64,000 nt of DNA. It comes from Trogon surrucura (taxonomy: Eukaryota > Chordata > Aves > Trogoniformes > Trogonidae). Below the pieces are notes generated by a model. It was not told the DNA's origin, did not search any database, and saw nothing but the letters and a program-made list of their open reading frames with translations. Each line of letters opens with the position of its first letter. The first letter of the stretch is position 1. The translations under genes and the position numbers were made by a program. Positions 13,398 through 24,411 of the stretch are shown here, piece after piece. The stretch covers positions 163,254,912 through 163,318,911 of the forward strand of contig CM036617.1 in assembly GCA_020746105.1 (NCBI GenBank), in the 5' to 3' direction.

Positions 13398-13535
13398 TGT
13401 CACAGGTTAGGGCTGGGCCGGCCACTAACGCGGACAGACGCTCTCTAACCCCCTCTTCCCCCCCCCCCCAAGCGGGGAGAGAAAAGGGAATGAGGCAGAG
13501 AGACTTACGTGTTAGAAAAGAAAAACTAGAACAGC

Positions 13536-13541
13536 TTTAAT
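13536..13541 (-). terminator. LTR poly(A) signal (ATTAAA)
   Basis: ATTAAA on the minus strand, downstream of the LTR TATA box, followed by a T-rich GTTCTAGTTTTTC element. It marks the R region of the LTR. Confidence 0.55.
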
Positions 13542-13846
13542 GAAAATAATGGAAATAATGGTGAAAAGATAAAAGAACTATATACAACTATAGATAGTAG
13601 CCCGATATCAAACCCGACTCCCTCCCCCGATAGCAATCCCCACTGGTGCTGCAGAGCAGGAGGCACTGGGGAAACCCCAGGCTCAGCGGCAGCGAGAGCT
13701 GGATACAGGAGCTGGATTCGGGAACTCAGGATCTGGATCAAAATCAGGAGGTCAGATGGAGTCCTCTCTGGACACTGGCCATTGCAAAAAAGGAGGGCGA
13801 AAAGGCCGAAAAGGGGGCCAAAAAGGCCGAAACTCTCATGATCACT

Positions 13847-13855
13847 CTATTTATA
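13847..13855 (-). promoter_or_regulatory. LTR TATA box (TATAAATAG)
   Basis: TATAAATAG on the minus strand, inside the LTR, with the poly(A) signal about 310 bp downstream. The CR1 insertion junction is only about 5 bp upstream of it, so the U3 enhancer portion now lies 1.86 kb further away. Confidence 0.6.
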
Positions 13856-13860
13856 CTAGA

Positions 13861-15721
13861 AACGACATATATGGGATGGAATTGAACCTGCCGAGAGGGG
13901 TCAAGGACAACGGGAAGAACTTTTTCAAATACATGGCAGATAAAACTAACACCAGAGGCAATGTAGGCCCACTGATGAATGAGGTGGGTGCCTTGGTGAC
14001 AGAAGATACAGAGAAGGCAGAGTGACTGAATGTTTTCTTTGTCTCTGTCTACTCTGCCGGAGGCTGTCCTGAGGAGTCCCATTCCCCTGAGGCCCCAGAG
14101 GAAGTCAGGGCAGTGGAGGAGTTTGCTTTAGTCGATGAGGACTGGGTTAGGGACCAATTAAGCAATCTGGACATCCATAAATCCATGGGTCCAGACGGGA
14201 TGCATCCACGGGTGCTGAGGGAGCTGGCTGATGTCATTGCTAGACCACTCTCCATCATCTTTGCCAAGTCTTGGGAGACGGGAGAGGTGCCTGAGGATTG
14301 GAAGGAAGCAAATGTCACTCCAGTCTTCAAAAAGGGCAAGAAGGAGGACCCGGGAAACAATAGACCGGTCAGCCTCACCTCCATCCCTGGGAAAGTGATG
14401 GAACGACTTATCCTTGGTGCCATCTCAAGGCATATCAGGGATAAGAGGGTCATTAGAGACAGTCAGCATGGCTTCACCAAGGCGAAGTCGTGCTTGACTA
14501 ACCTCATAGCCTTTTATGAGGATATAACAAGGTGGATAGATGATGGCAGAGCGGTGGATGTGGTCTACCTTGACTTCAGTAAAGCATTTGACACAGTCTC
14601 CCACAGCATCCTTGCTGCTAAACTGAGGAAGTGTGGTCTAGACTCTCAGGTGGTGAGGTGGACTGTGAACTGGCTAAGGGAAAGAAGCCAAAGAGTCGTG
14701 GTCAATGGGGCGGAGTCTGGTTGGAGACCTGTATCCAGTGGAGTCCCTCAAGGGTCAGTACTGGGACCAGTATTATTCAATATATTCATCGATGACTTGG
14801 ATGAGGGACTAGAGATTACTATCAGCAAGTTTGTTGATGACACCAAGCTGGGAGGAGTGGCTGACACGCCAGAAGGCTGTGCTGCCATCCAGCGAGACCT
14901 GGAGAGGCTGGAGAGTTGGGTGGGGAAAAATTTAATGAAATATAACAAGGGTAAATGTAGGGTCTTGCATCTGGGTAGGAACAACCCCAGGTTCCAGTAT
15001 AAGTTGGGGAATGACTTATTAGAGAGCAGTGTAGGGGAAAGGGACCTGGGAGGTTTGGTGGACAGCAGGATGACCATGAGCCAGCACTGTGACCTTGTGG
15101 CCAGGAAGGCCAATGGCATCCTGGGGTGTATTAGAAGGGGAGTGGTTAGTAGGTCGAGAGAGGTTCTCCTTCCCCTCTACTCTGCCCTGGTGAGACCCCA
15201 TCTGGAATATTGTGTCCAGTTCTGGGCCCCTCAGTTCAAGAAAGACAGGGAACTGCTGGAGAGAGTCCAGCACAGGGCAACTAGGATGGTGAAGGGAGTG
15301 GAGCATCTCCCTTACGAGGAAAGACTGAGGGAGCTGGGGCTCTTTAGTTTGGAGAAGAGGAGATTGAGGGGTGACCTCATTAATGTTTACAAATATATCA
15401 AGGGTGAGTGTCACAAGGATGGAGCCAGGCTCTTCTCGGTGACAACCAATGATAGGACAAGGGGTAATGGGCTGAAACTGGAACATAAGAGGTTCTGCTT
15501 AAATTCGAGAAGAAACTTCCTCTCAGTGAGGGTGACAGAGCACTGGCACAGGCTGGCCAGAGTGGTTGTGGAGTCTCCTTCTCTGGAGACATTCAAGACC
15601 TGCCTGGACACGTTCCTATGTAGCATAATCTAGGCGTTCCTGCTCTGGCAGGGGGATTGGACTTGATGATCTTTCGAGGTCGCTTCCAATCCCTAACATT
15701 CTGTGATTCTGTGATTCTGTG
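13861..15721 (+). mobile_element. CR1 LINE, 5'-truncated, reverse transcriptase largely open
   Basis: About 1.86 kb of CR1 sense strand, ending in GATTCTGTGATTCTGTG at 15721. The ORF2 frame runs from about 13870 to the stop at 15631-15633, interrupted by one TGA at 14023-14025. After it, 506 codons are open (14113-15633). Recognisable RT segments are [67 protein letters not shown] and the catalytic FVDDT. The CR1 C-terminal block with [32 protein letters not shown] and HWHRL follows. The endonuclease domain and ORF1 are absent. It sits inside the LTR. Confidence 0.95.
14023..15633 (+). pseudogene. CR1 ORF2 (reverse transcriptase) remnant with one in-frame TGA
   Basis: Frames 13756-14025 and 14113-15633 are in the same phase and separated by a single TGA at 14023-14025, in the segment that otherwise reads TEDTEKAE-x-LNVFF. 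The leucine expected there (TTA) has become TGA. The downstream frame is otherwise intact through the reverse-transcriptase domain to the CR1 C-terminus. The catalytic box is FVDD where the sister copy at 20 kb has FADD. With no promoter, endonuclease or ORF1 it is not autonomous. Confidence 0.85.
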
Positions 15722-16052
15722 AACACTCTCGTTGGTCACCTGTCCTGTCTATTACCCCCCGGAGGTGCAACCTTTTACTTCCTTGTGCCCCCCTCTTACT
15801 ACCCAGCACCCCCAGCGTGGCACACAAGAGCCAGCAGTGGCCTTGGTCACTACAGGAATAAGTATAAGCAAGAACCTTTCTGCACACCAGTGCCAGGCAG
15901 TAACTGTAAACATCAGGTGTTATCACTGCCAGTAGCACGCACTGTCTGCAAAAACATGCTGCTGACTTCAGAATGTGCAGCCTTTTAGAAGACACTAAAC
16001 TGGAAAGTAAAAATCACTAAACAGGACTGGGTTTTCAGCTAAACCCAGGACA

Positions 16053-16057
16053 CAGGG
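16053..16057. repeat. Target-site duplication, right copy (CAGGG)
   Basis: CAGGG directly follows the AGGACA terminus. With the left copy it defines one retroviral integration. Confidence 0.8.
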
Positions 16058-17485
16058 AAAAGGAAGGGACAAGGGCAGATGGCTGGGGACAGGGTGCAGG
16101 ACAAACTTGCCAGAGACTGATGTCCACTGGATTTGAAATCACACACATCAGATCATCCAGTCAATGGGGAACACTGCCCAAGGACCTTGATGCTGACCTA
16201 GATGCTGAACCACGAGTATCATTTGCCCAAAACTGCTGAGCCTCCCTGATATATTTCTTCCCTCACTATAGATATTAACCAAAAATAGTCTTACTAAAAA
16301 GTTTTGTCTTTAGAATAGAGTAATGATCAAACCCTCAACAATGCAACAGATTACAGGTTTAAGAGACCCCTTACAAAAAAAAGACTGAAATTATGGAGAG
16401 TTAATACTTTCCTCTGCCAGCTACTCATTCAAACCCGGCCTTGGTCATTAGTAACTGGAAGCAGTTCCTGCCTGCTGCATTTTTCACTGAGCTACATAAA
16501 ACACGGTGAAATGGAGAGGATCCTTAATGCAATGGCCAGATGCCAACATCACAGTTCCTGACGCCATTTTCAATGGAATTGAATGGATCAAATGGATTAT
16601 GAACAGCACCTTTTTCACTTGGTCTAAGTATTTTCCTCCATGGCCCTCTCCTGGTGACAAGTAGCTTGCCTTACTGCTGTCACAGCTGTAGCTTTTTTGT
16701 GGAAAAGTGGAAGATTTTACTCTTCTGAGCTGCCAGTTAGGTGGCTTTCATTACCAGCTAGAGCCAGAGGGACGATTAAAATAAAGTGCAGCCTTTTGTC
16801 CTGCCCTTTGCAAAAGGAACTATCAGCCATTCCAGATGAGAATAGAGACTTCTCCCACCTCTTGCAGTCTGAAAGATGGAACAGAAAGACTTTCTAAATG
16901 TTAGAAATATATATTGATTTATCACAATTCCTCTTTCCTATTAAAAAAACCCCAACTTGTCTCTGTTGTATGGCCCCTGGCATTTTATTTTAGTGGTTTG
17001 GCTTTTTCCTGGACCTTCACTCCCCACTCACAGTGTTAGTGCAAGTTAGTAACTAGCTTTAGGCTAGCTCTTACTCCCAAAATACACATTTCTTTTCCTG
17101 CTGCTTTTCCTAACTCTATCATTTTCTGTTCTCAGAAATGTAATAATGTCTTTAATAGAAGACTGACATTCAGGTATCAAAAGACCCTCTAAATTCTGAT
17201 CAGACAAAAGCCCAGGCTACTCACCATTTGTGGTCATTTGCAAACAAAAAGCACCTTCTCAAAGAGCAGCAGTCAGACTGTCCTGGCCAGATAGCAGTCT
17301 GGCAAACTTTAATTGCAGTTTGGGCTGGAATGTGGGTTTTTTTTCACTCCCAACCCTAAAGCTTTCTGCAGGCTGTTAAACAGATGCCACATTTCATACC
17401 AGATGTGACCTCTCTAAAGTAATTCTTGCGGTATGTAGAGAGGACTAATCTAAAGCCTTTGAAGTAAGTAGTAAGACCTGCTGTT

Positions 17486-17537
17486 AACTTTGGATCACAT
17501 ATGTATGGGCTATAAACTTTGGATCACATATGTATGG
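17486..17537 (+). repeat. 23-bp direct repeat, two copies 29 bp apart
   Basis: A 23-bp segment containing TTGGATCACATATGTATGG is repeated at 17486-17508 and 17515-17537 with no mismatch. It contains the palindrome CATATG. Confidence 0.85.
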
Positions 17538-19549
17538 CTGTAAAAAACTTGCAACTTCTTTGGGATAAGTAGACCACATAGATGCAGACCCGTACAGACC
17601 CACTACAGACCCGTAGAAGAATCTGTGACGCATTTAAGATGGGAATCTTCCCACTGTCTTCAGTGGGAGATATATTTCAAACTAAATATGGATAATAAAT
17701 GTATTTTTTCCATCCTTAAAAGTTCTTTGGAATGGCAAATATTCTGCTATTTCTGCACCAATATGAATGTACTGGAGAGTCTCTCTCTTCCATTTCAACA
17801 ATGGCAAAAAATACACAGTGAGGTGCTGAATGATGACTAATCTCCTCCAAGGACAGTTACATCCCAGATGGCATATCCCTGGAAAAAATCCTCAGTTTCA
17901 GTGGATGGTCATGACAATATTAAAAAAAAATTATTCTTGGAAAAATTCCTGACCAGGAATTTTGTTACAGACAGTTCTAAGCAGAAGTTGCTACTGAGAA
18001 AGACACTTGGAGGTATTTGGCTTCTGCCAGGCATTGTTTCTCAGTTTGATTAAGCTCTTAATCTTATGTTTCCTCTGTGGGTATCAAGCTACAGGAAACA
18101 GCCTTATTCAGATGCCTAAAGGGAAATAAGATTCAACTTCAAACAAACAACAATCTCCACTCCATTTTTGATCATGATCTGGGGGGAAATGTATCATAAG
18201 CACCGTGGCTTGATACCTCCAAAAATCAACCTTGGGATTCAGAATTTAAGAATCTGTCAGAGCTAATCACTTCAAATAATGCTGCAATAAAAGATTAGAC
18301 TCACCACAAGAAGCAATTGCAGCAGGAGATAAAAAGATTACATGCTGAATGATCTGATGTGAATAAGAAAGATGCTATTCTTAAAGCCCTGAGCTCCCAT
18401 GATGCAGTATTTCAGCTTTGGGCTGAAATGGTAAAGCTAAACTAGAATAGTGCACTGATAACGTCAGAGCAATCAGACACTAGGATGGGAGGAGAACGTC
18501 TACTTCAAAAACATTTTCTTTGTTGAGTTGTGGTTATTAGTATTTAAAACAGCAGCAACTGGAGCCACTGAATCTGAGCTGCACCATGCTAGGCATTATT
18601 CCATACATTACAATACACAGCCATTGCCCCAAGGACTGTGAGTGTGTAAACAGACAAAATAGACATATGGTTGGAGGGGACATGGAGAAGAAATTATTTG
18701 CCTAATGCTTAATGTCAAATAAGTGTCAGAGCTAAAAATATAGTACAGGATCTTAGCACGCTACCTGCTACAGCCAAGTATCCCCCAAAGCTGTCTCACC
18801 CCCGAGGCTTCCCGTTTTGCATTAAAGGAATCTCATCTTGATGAGACTTAACCCTGGCGGAAGGGAAGGGAAATGAAATGACAGCAGCTGCGACAAATCC
18901 CACGGGTGAATTACCTGTTCTGCTTTTCACCTTTGAAATAAAAAGCCTTTTGGAACAAAGCATGGAAAGAGACATTCCTCAGGGAACAGGGATTGAGTCC
19001 AGGTCTTCCTAGGATACATGTGGGCACCTTTTCAGGGAATTAAAAACTGCTCCACAGATGCTCAAACATCTGAAGAACAGTGGGTATCAGCTGTGGTGAA
19101 ACCCAGGCTGGCAGGCTGCACTCAGCCCTAGTCAAGCCATATTCAGGAAAGGTGAATTCAATAGACAGAAAAAAGCAGTTTCTTGGGAAGATTAAGGAGA
19201 TGCTGTCATGTGAGGAGAGACTACAAGAGCCTATCTGCTGAGTCTGGCTCCAGTTAAACACAGCAGGAGGAGAATACCAGGTTGGGAGAGCAGCTGTTAA
19301 AGCTACAGGATAATGTTAAAAAGCGGCAAATGAGCAGAAGTTTTCCACAAACTCATTTAACCTTAGAGCAATCCCTGCTGACAGGACTGGTAAGGCAAAA
19401 TCTAGTGATGCTTTTAAAATGGAGCTAGGACAGCTTGTGAGCTGGATGTTGCAATGTGCTTCTCTGTGGAAAAGGGAATGGTGTTAATTGGTCCTCCCAG
19501 GCCTTTACTCCTAAAAAGATGCTGCTATTCTTCAAAAGATACTTGTCTC

Positions 19550-19569
19550 AAAAAAAAAAAAAAAAAAAA
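19550..19569 (+). repeat. Poly(A) run, 20 bp
   Basis: Twenty uninterrupted A residues. The 5' flank shows no processed-gene or SINE similarity that I recognise, and I saw no target duplication. Confidence 0.9.
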
Positions 19570-19705
19570 TTAGTATATGAAGAAAGCTTAGGAAACTTGT
19601 AAAGTCTCTTTCCTGTTGCAACAGCAATAGAAATTCCCAATAAATCTGGGAACATGTGATAACATCTTGGAGAGGCTTTTGTGATCATTGAGTCATTTCC
19701 CAATG

Positions 19706-21480
19706 ACAGAATCACAGAATCACAGAATGTTAGGGATTGGAAGGGACCTCGAAAGATCATCAAGTCCAATCCCCCTGCCAGAGCAGGAACACCTAGATTA
19801 TGCTACATAGGAACGTGTCCAGGCGGGTCTTGAATGTCTCCAGAGAAGGAGACTCCACAACCTCCCTGGGCAGCCTGTTCCAGTGTTCCGTCACGCTCAC
19901 TGAGAAGAAGTTTCTTCTCAAATTTAAGCGGAACCTCTTATGTTCCAGTTTCAGCCCATTACCCCTTGTCCTATCATTGGTTGTCACCGAGAAGAGCCTG
20001 GCTCCATCCTTGTGACACTCACCCTTTATATATTTGTAAACATTAATGAGGTCACCCCTCAGTTTCCTCCAAACTAAAGAGCCCCAGCTCCCTCAGCCTT
20101 TCCTCATAAAGGAGATGCTCCACTCCCTTAATCATCCTAGTTGCCCTGTGCTGGACTCTCTCCAGCAGTTCCCTGTCTTTCTTGAACTGGGGGGCCCAGA
20201 ACTGGACACAATATTCCAGATGGGGTCTCACCAGGGCAGAGTAGAGGGGAAGGAGAACCTCTCTCGACCTACTAACCACCCCCCCTTCTAATACACCCCA
20301 GGATGCCATTGGCCTTCCTGGCCACAAGGGCACAGTGCTGGCTCATGGTCATCCTGCTGTCCACCAAACCTCCCAGGTCCCTTTCCCCTACACTGCTCTC
20401 TAATAAGTCATTCCCCAACTTATACTGGAACCTGGGGTTGTTCCTAACCAGATGCAAGACTCTACATTTACCCTTGTTATATTTCATTAAATTTTTCCCC
20501 GCCCAACTCTCCAGCCTCTCCAGGTCTCGCTGAATAGCAGCACAGCCTTCTGGTGTGTCAGCCACTCCTCCCAGCTTGGTGTCATCAGCAAACTTGCTGA
20601 TAGTACTCTCTAGTCCCTCATCCAAATCATTGATGAATATATTGAATAATACTGGTCCCAGCACCGAGCGTTGAAGGACTCCACTGGATACAGGCCTCCA
20701 ACCAGACTCCGCCCCATTGACCACGACTCTTTGGCTTCTTTCCCTTAGCCAGTTCACAGTCCACCTCACCACCCGAGAGTCTAGACCACACTTCCTCAGT
20801 TTAGCAGCAAGGATGCTGTGGGAGACTGTGTCAAATGCTTTACTGAAGTCAAGGTAGACCACATCCACCGCTCGGCCATCATCTATCCACCTTGTTATAT
20901 CCTTGTAAAAGGCTATGAGGTTAGTCAAGCACGACTTCGCCTTGGTGAAGCCATGTTGACTGTCTCTAATGACCCTCTTATCCTTGATATGCCTTGAGAT
21001 GGCACCAAGGATAAGTCGTTCCATCACTTTCCCAGGGATGGAGGTGAGGCTGACCGGTCTATAGTTACCCGGGTCCTCCTTCTTGCCCTTTTTGAAGACT
21101 GGAGTGACATTTGTTTCCCTCCAATCCTCAGGCACCTCTCCCGTCTCCCAGGACTTGGTAAAGATGATGGAGAGTGGTCCAGCAATGACATCAGCCAGCT
21201 CCCTCAGCACCCGTGGATGCATCCCGTCTGGACCCATGGATTTATGGATGTCCAGATTGCTTAATTGGTCCCTAACCCAGTCCTCATCGACTAAAGCAAA
21301 CTCCTCCACTGCCCTGACTTCCTCTGGGGCCTCAGGGGAACGGGGCTCCTCAGGACAGCCTCCGGCAGAGTAGACACAGGCAAAGAAAACATTCAGTCAC
21401 TCTACCTTCTCTGTATCTTCTGTCACCAAGGCACCCACCTCATTCATCAGTGGGCCTACATTGCCTGGTGTTAGTTTTAC
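19706..21480 (-). mobile_element. CR1 LINE, 5'-truncated, sister copy of the 13.9-15.7 kb element
   Basis: The 3' end lies at 19706 (three CACAGAAT-type repeats) and the 5' break at about 21480. The minus-strand frame 21309-20272 covers most of the reverse transcriptase, including FADDT. One extra G in a G-run near 20280 shifts the frame (93 codons, 20333-20052). A ~5-bp deletion near 20070 shifts it again, and the last part reads at 19987-19793. A 2-bp deletion near 21464 and a TGA at about 21395, at the site matching 14023, lie upstream. Near-identity to the 14-kb copy over its whole length suggests the same young subfamily. Confidence 0.95.
19793..21309 (-). pseudogene. CR1 ORF2 (reverse transcriptase) remnant with frameshifts
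   Basis: The frame of 345 codons (21309-20272) is followed by two shifted frames that complete the CR1 C-terminus. The breaks are a +1 G in a homopolymer and a short deletion in the [10 protein letters not shown] segment. The reverse-transcriptase box FADDT is kept. The coding part ends at 19793 with the FLCSII end also seen in the sister copy. Confidence 0.85.
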
Positions 21481-21489
21481 CAATACTGG

Positions 21490-21616
21490 TCAATTTTAAG
21501 ATTCAGATGGACAGGGTGCTGGGCTGTCTTGTCTAGATGGTACTTTTGACAGTAAAGTTTGGACCTGATGATCCCTGAGGTCCTTTCCAACATGGTATTC
21601 TATGATTCTATGATTC
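21490..21616 (+). mobile_element. CR1 LINE 3' tail
   Basis: The segment contains GGTGCTGGGCTGTCTTGTCT and TTTGGACCTGATGATCCC, then TTCTATGATTCTATGATTC at its end, the standard CR1 3' UTR and terminal repeat. Only the 3' UTR is left. It abuts the 5' break of the minus-strand CR1. Confidence 0.9.
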
Positions 21617-24389
21617 ATCTAGGTGGGAATTTTTTTTCAGCTGAACCTTCCATATTTTTAAGAATTATACTTATAAAACCTGAATCCTTTTGGCACCAAA
21701 AAACCCTAGACTTCCCCAAAATACAGGAAACTGAAAGAACAACTATCCTCATCTGAAAAGCAAGCCAGCAAACTGCAGTTATCCCAGAGTTTGTAACAGG
21801 CATATTTATAGTGGTCTTTTGACCACCCTCAAGGTGATTCATTTTTCAAGAAAGTTTGAAGCCTATCTTTAAAGGATATTTTCACTACCACATATACTGA
21901 TATCTGTTGCCTCTGGGAAAAAAAAAGAATTATAATACACTGCATTGGTATTGGTGTATTAATGACACATATGTGATGATTATCCTTGATAATGCTGCAT
22001 AATAAAGTAATATAGCATTAAGGTAGAGGCCTGATCACATGTCATTCAGCAAGGGTTGAGCCACTATATTTAGATGTTGACTAATTTGGGAGAGCACTTA
22101 TCCGTCTTCCTGAGGGATTTCTGCAGCTCCCCTTCCTGAACTATCTGAAGACTTCACATCTACCTGGGCAGTTCATTCCCAGTGCTCCCACAAGACTGGA
22201 AAGTGCTGACCTCCCCAGTCCCACACCTGCCTCCTGGGGCTCCTTGTCTCTCCTTGCTGTGACAGCTTGCAGGTACAACATCTTTTCCTGGCTTTTCCAA
22301 GGGTTTCTTTGCCCGTACTCCTAGTGTCACCTGGACAGTGCCAAAAGGAAGGATATGTCCCCCAGAAAACTGCATCTGTGATGACAGAGATCTGATTTCT
22401 CTGGTACAACATCACTCAGATGTATGCTTGCACCGTATGTCCTACAATATTGGTTTAACTTAACTGATCCTGATTCTTAGTTAAAATGTGGGCACTTTAG
22501 TTGCCTCTCACAGTGTATACAGGAAGGGAGGAGTAGAGAGTTCTTGAGTAGATATAAATGCTCCCTTCAAATTCCCCTTAACAGTGTTCCAGAGTGTATC
22601 TCCAGTCTAGGGCACTGTGTTCATCTGTAAGGTAGCTCTAAGGAAGCATCCCTATCTAGGGGACATGGGGTCCCCACGTTTGCACTGCTGCTGAGATATG
22701 TTTGCTGGGAGCTAGAAGAAAACACTGCTCACATCTAAGATGAGGAGCCTTGGTTACAAAGCCCTCAGGAATAGCAGAAATCAACTCAGCAGTGACTTTC
22801 TCAGATCAAAAAAGTTCTGTGTCTGGGACAGACCCAGGGATTTGCAGCCAAAGCCTTTTTAGGAGCCGGTGAACTGACCGTGCAAGCAGTGGCAAAGCTG
22901 GAGGAGGCAGCAAAAGGCTGGCAGAGAAGAAGGCAAGGACGGGCTGCAGGAGTGAAGCTAGCCCAGGAGAGCCAGGAATCACCAATCACTCAGCCCAAAG
23001 CTATAGCAACCCAAAAAGACAAGACCATCAATCTTTCTAACTTACTTGGCTACATGATCGAGGAACATTAAGCACTGCATCATAAGGTTGCTGTACTTGG
23101 AAAGGTATTTCAAGTCCACAGTGTACTGAACCAGAGCGTACTGAGCAAGGCTGGATGGGAGGTTATTGATTGATTCTTACAGAGACAACTAACTCCTCAG
23201 CACAGCAAGAAAAGACCACACATAAAGATCACGCACACAAGCTACACAGCTCTTAGAGCCCTTTAATCAGGCCCCAGGATCCAGGCAATGAAGCACATCT
23301 GAATGTCTCTGGCAAGAAGGCGATCCCACAGAGCACAAAGACAGCGTGGTGCAGACAAGGTTAGAGATGGCTGAGCCAGAGGACACGGGAACTCAATCTC
23401 GCTTCAGCAGAGGGACCCATCTATCCCTGCTTTGTAACAGGTGGACGACAAATTAGCAGGATCATATTTGATTGCCCCCTTCAGAAATGTCAGGTCACTG
23501 ATCACAAGGGCAGCTGGCTGAAATGAATGTTGCTTTAAAATCACCACATTTGTCTCTGATTAAAGCTAGCAAACAAGAAAGTTTAATTTATCATTGTTAT
23601 TCATGGAGTGTTTGGGGTTTTTTTTGCATTTTTGATTTTAAATTTCTTCTCTGAAAAAAAAAAGTGGCTTCTTTTTGACTGCTTGGCAATCAGATTTGCA
23701 ACTAGTTACAACCTGAAGAATAAATAAGGTATTTCTTTCTGCTAATCAAGAGAATAACCTGTGCACATGCTTAAACGTTAGTATATTGGAACTGCCATTC
23801 ACAATTCTCTAAATAGTTCCTAATCTAGGAACTGTTAGGAAACAGCTGAGAATCCAGAAAACTAACACTTAAACTGCTATTATTAGGTAAGTCAAATGAC
23901 ATTATATGCACTGAATAGAAGTAGCTTATCAAAATATTTTACATTAAAGCATATGTTTTGTTCTCCAAAGAAAACATGTTAATGGAAATTATTTTCCTTT
24001 TGAAGTTCAGCAGGACTGTAGAACTAGTAGCTCTCAGCCTAATTGTTAGTCCTGGATTTGAAGAGAAAAAAAACAACTTCCCTTTTTTAGTTTTGTTCTG
24101 TTCAAGTCTATTCTGCTTCTCAGCTTTGAGTGGGTTAACTGCTAGACTGCTGTAAACTGGAAACAAAAGTAGAGAAAATGTTATTCAGCTGCAAAAGGGA
24201 TTTCAGTTGTCAAAGTGATCCATCACTTCGGTAAACTCTCACTCCTGGCAATTAGCCAGTTCAGCCAGTTTTCAAAATTTAAAGCAGTTCATCTCTCCTG
24301 ACAACTGTTATTTTTAAACCTTGGTCCTTCACCTTCCTTATCCCCCAGAGGAAACAGTCCAGATCTTCAAGGCGAACGGCAGCCTCCAC

Positions 24390-24411
24390 AGCCCAGCCCA
24401 GCCCAGCCCAT
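24390..24411 (+). repeat. (CAGCC)4 short tandem repeat
   Basis: Four head-to-tail CAGCC units in a locally GC-rich segment. Confidence 0.7.

Larger units (their letters stand above)
13398..16052 (-). mobile_element. Solo endogenous-retrovirus LTR (ERVL-like), split by a CR1 insertion
   Basis: Read on the minus strand, the LTR starts TGTCCTGGGTTTAGC at 16052 and ends CCTAACCTGTGACA at 13398, giving TG...CA termini. Exact 5-bp duplications CAGGG flank it (13393-13397 and 16053-16057). The LTR proper is about 795 bp (13398-13860 plus 15722-16052); the rest is CR1. It has a TATA box at 13855-13847 and an ATTAAA at 13541-13536 in the right order for U3-R-U5. No gag, pol or env sequence lies on either side, so it is a solo LTR left by recombination. 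A 5-bp duplication fits ERVL better than ERVK (6 bp), but the family call is inference. Confidence 0.85.
16058..19705. other. Unique non-coding DNA between two CR1 copies
   Basis: AT-rich, no gene recognised. It holds the 23-bp direct repeat at 17486 and the A20 run at 19550. The segment around 19050-19500 has a vague LINE-like texture, too diverged to call. Confidence 0.55.

Noticed and set aside
13756-14025. An 89-codon frame starting MESSLDTGHCKK as a separate small gene
   Set aside because: Its first part is antisense LTR sequence and its second part is CR1 ORF2; it is a chance fusion across the insertion junction ending at the CR1 TGA.
19550-19569. A20 run as the tail of a processed pseudogene or SINE
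   Set aside because: No upstream gene-like or SINE-like sequence and no target duplication were seen.
22140-22230. GGGCAGTTCATTCCCAGTGC-like text resembling an antisense CR1 segment
   Set aside because: Only a short, loose resemblance with no CR1 3' end or continuing frame; too weak to call.
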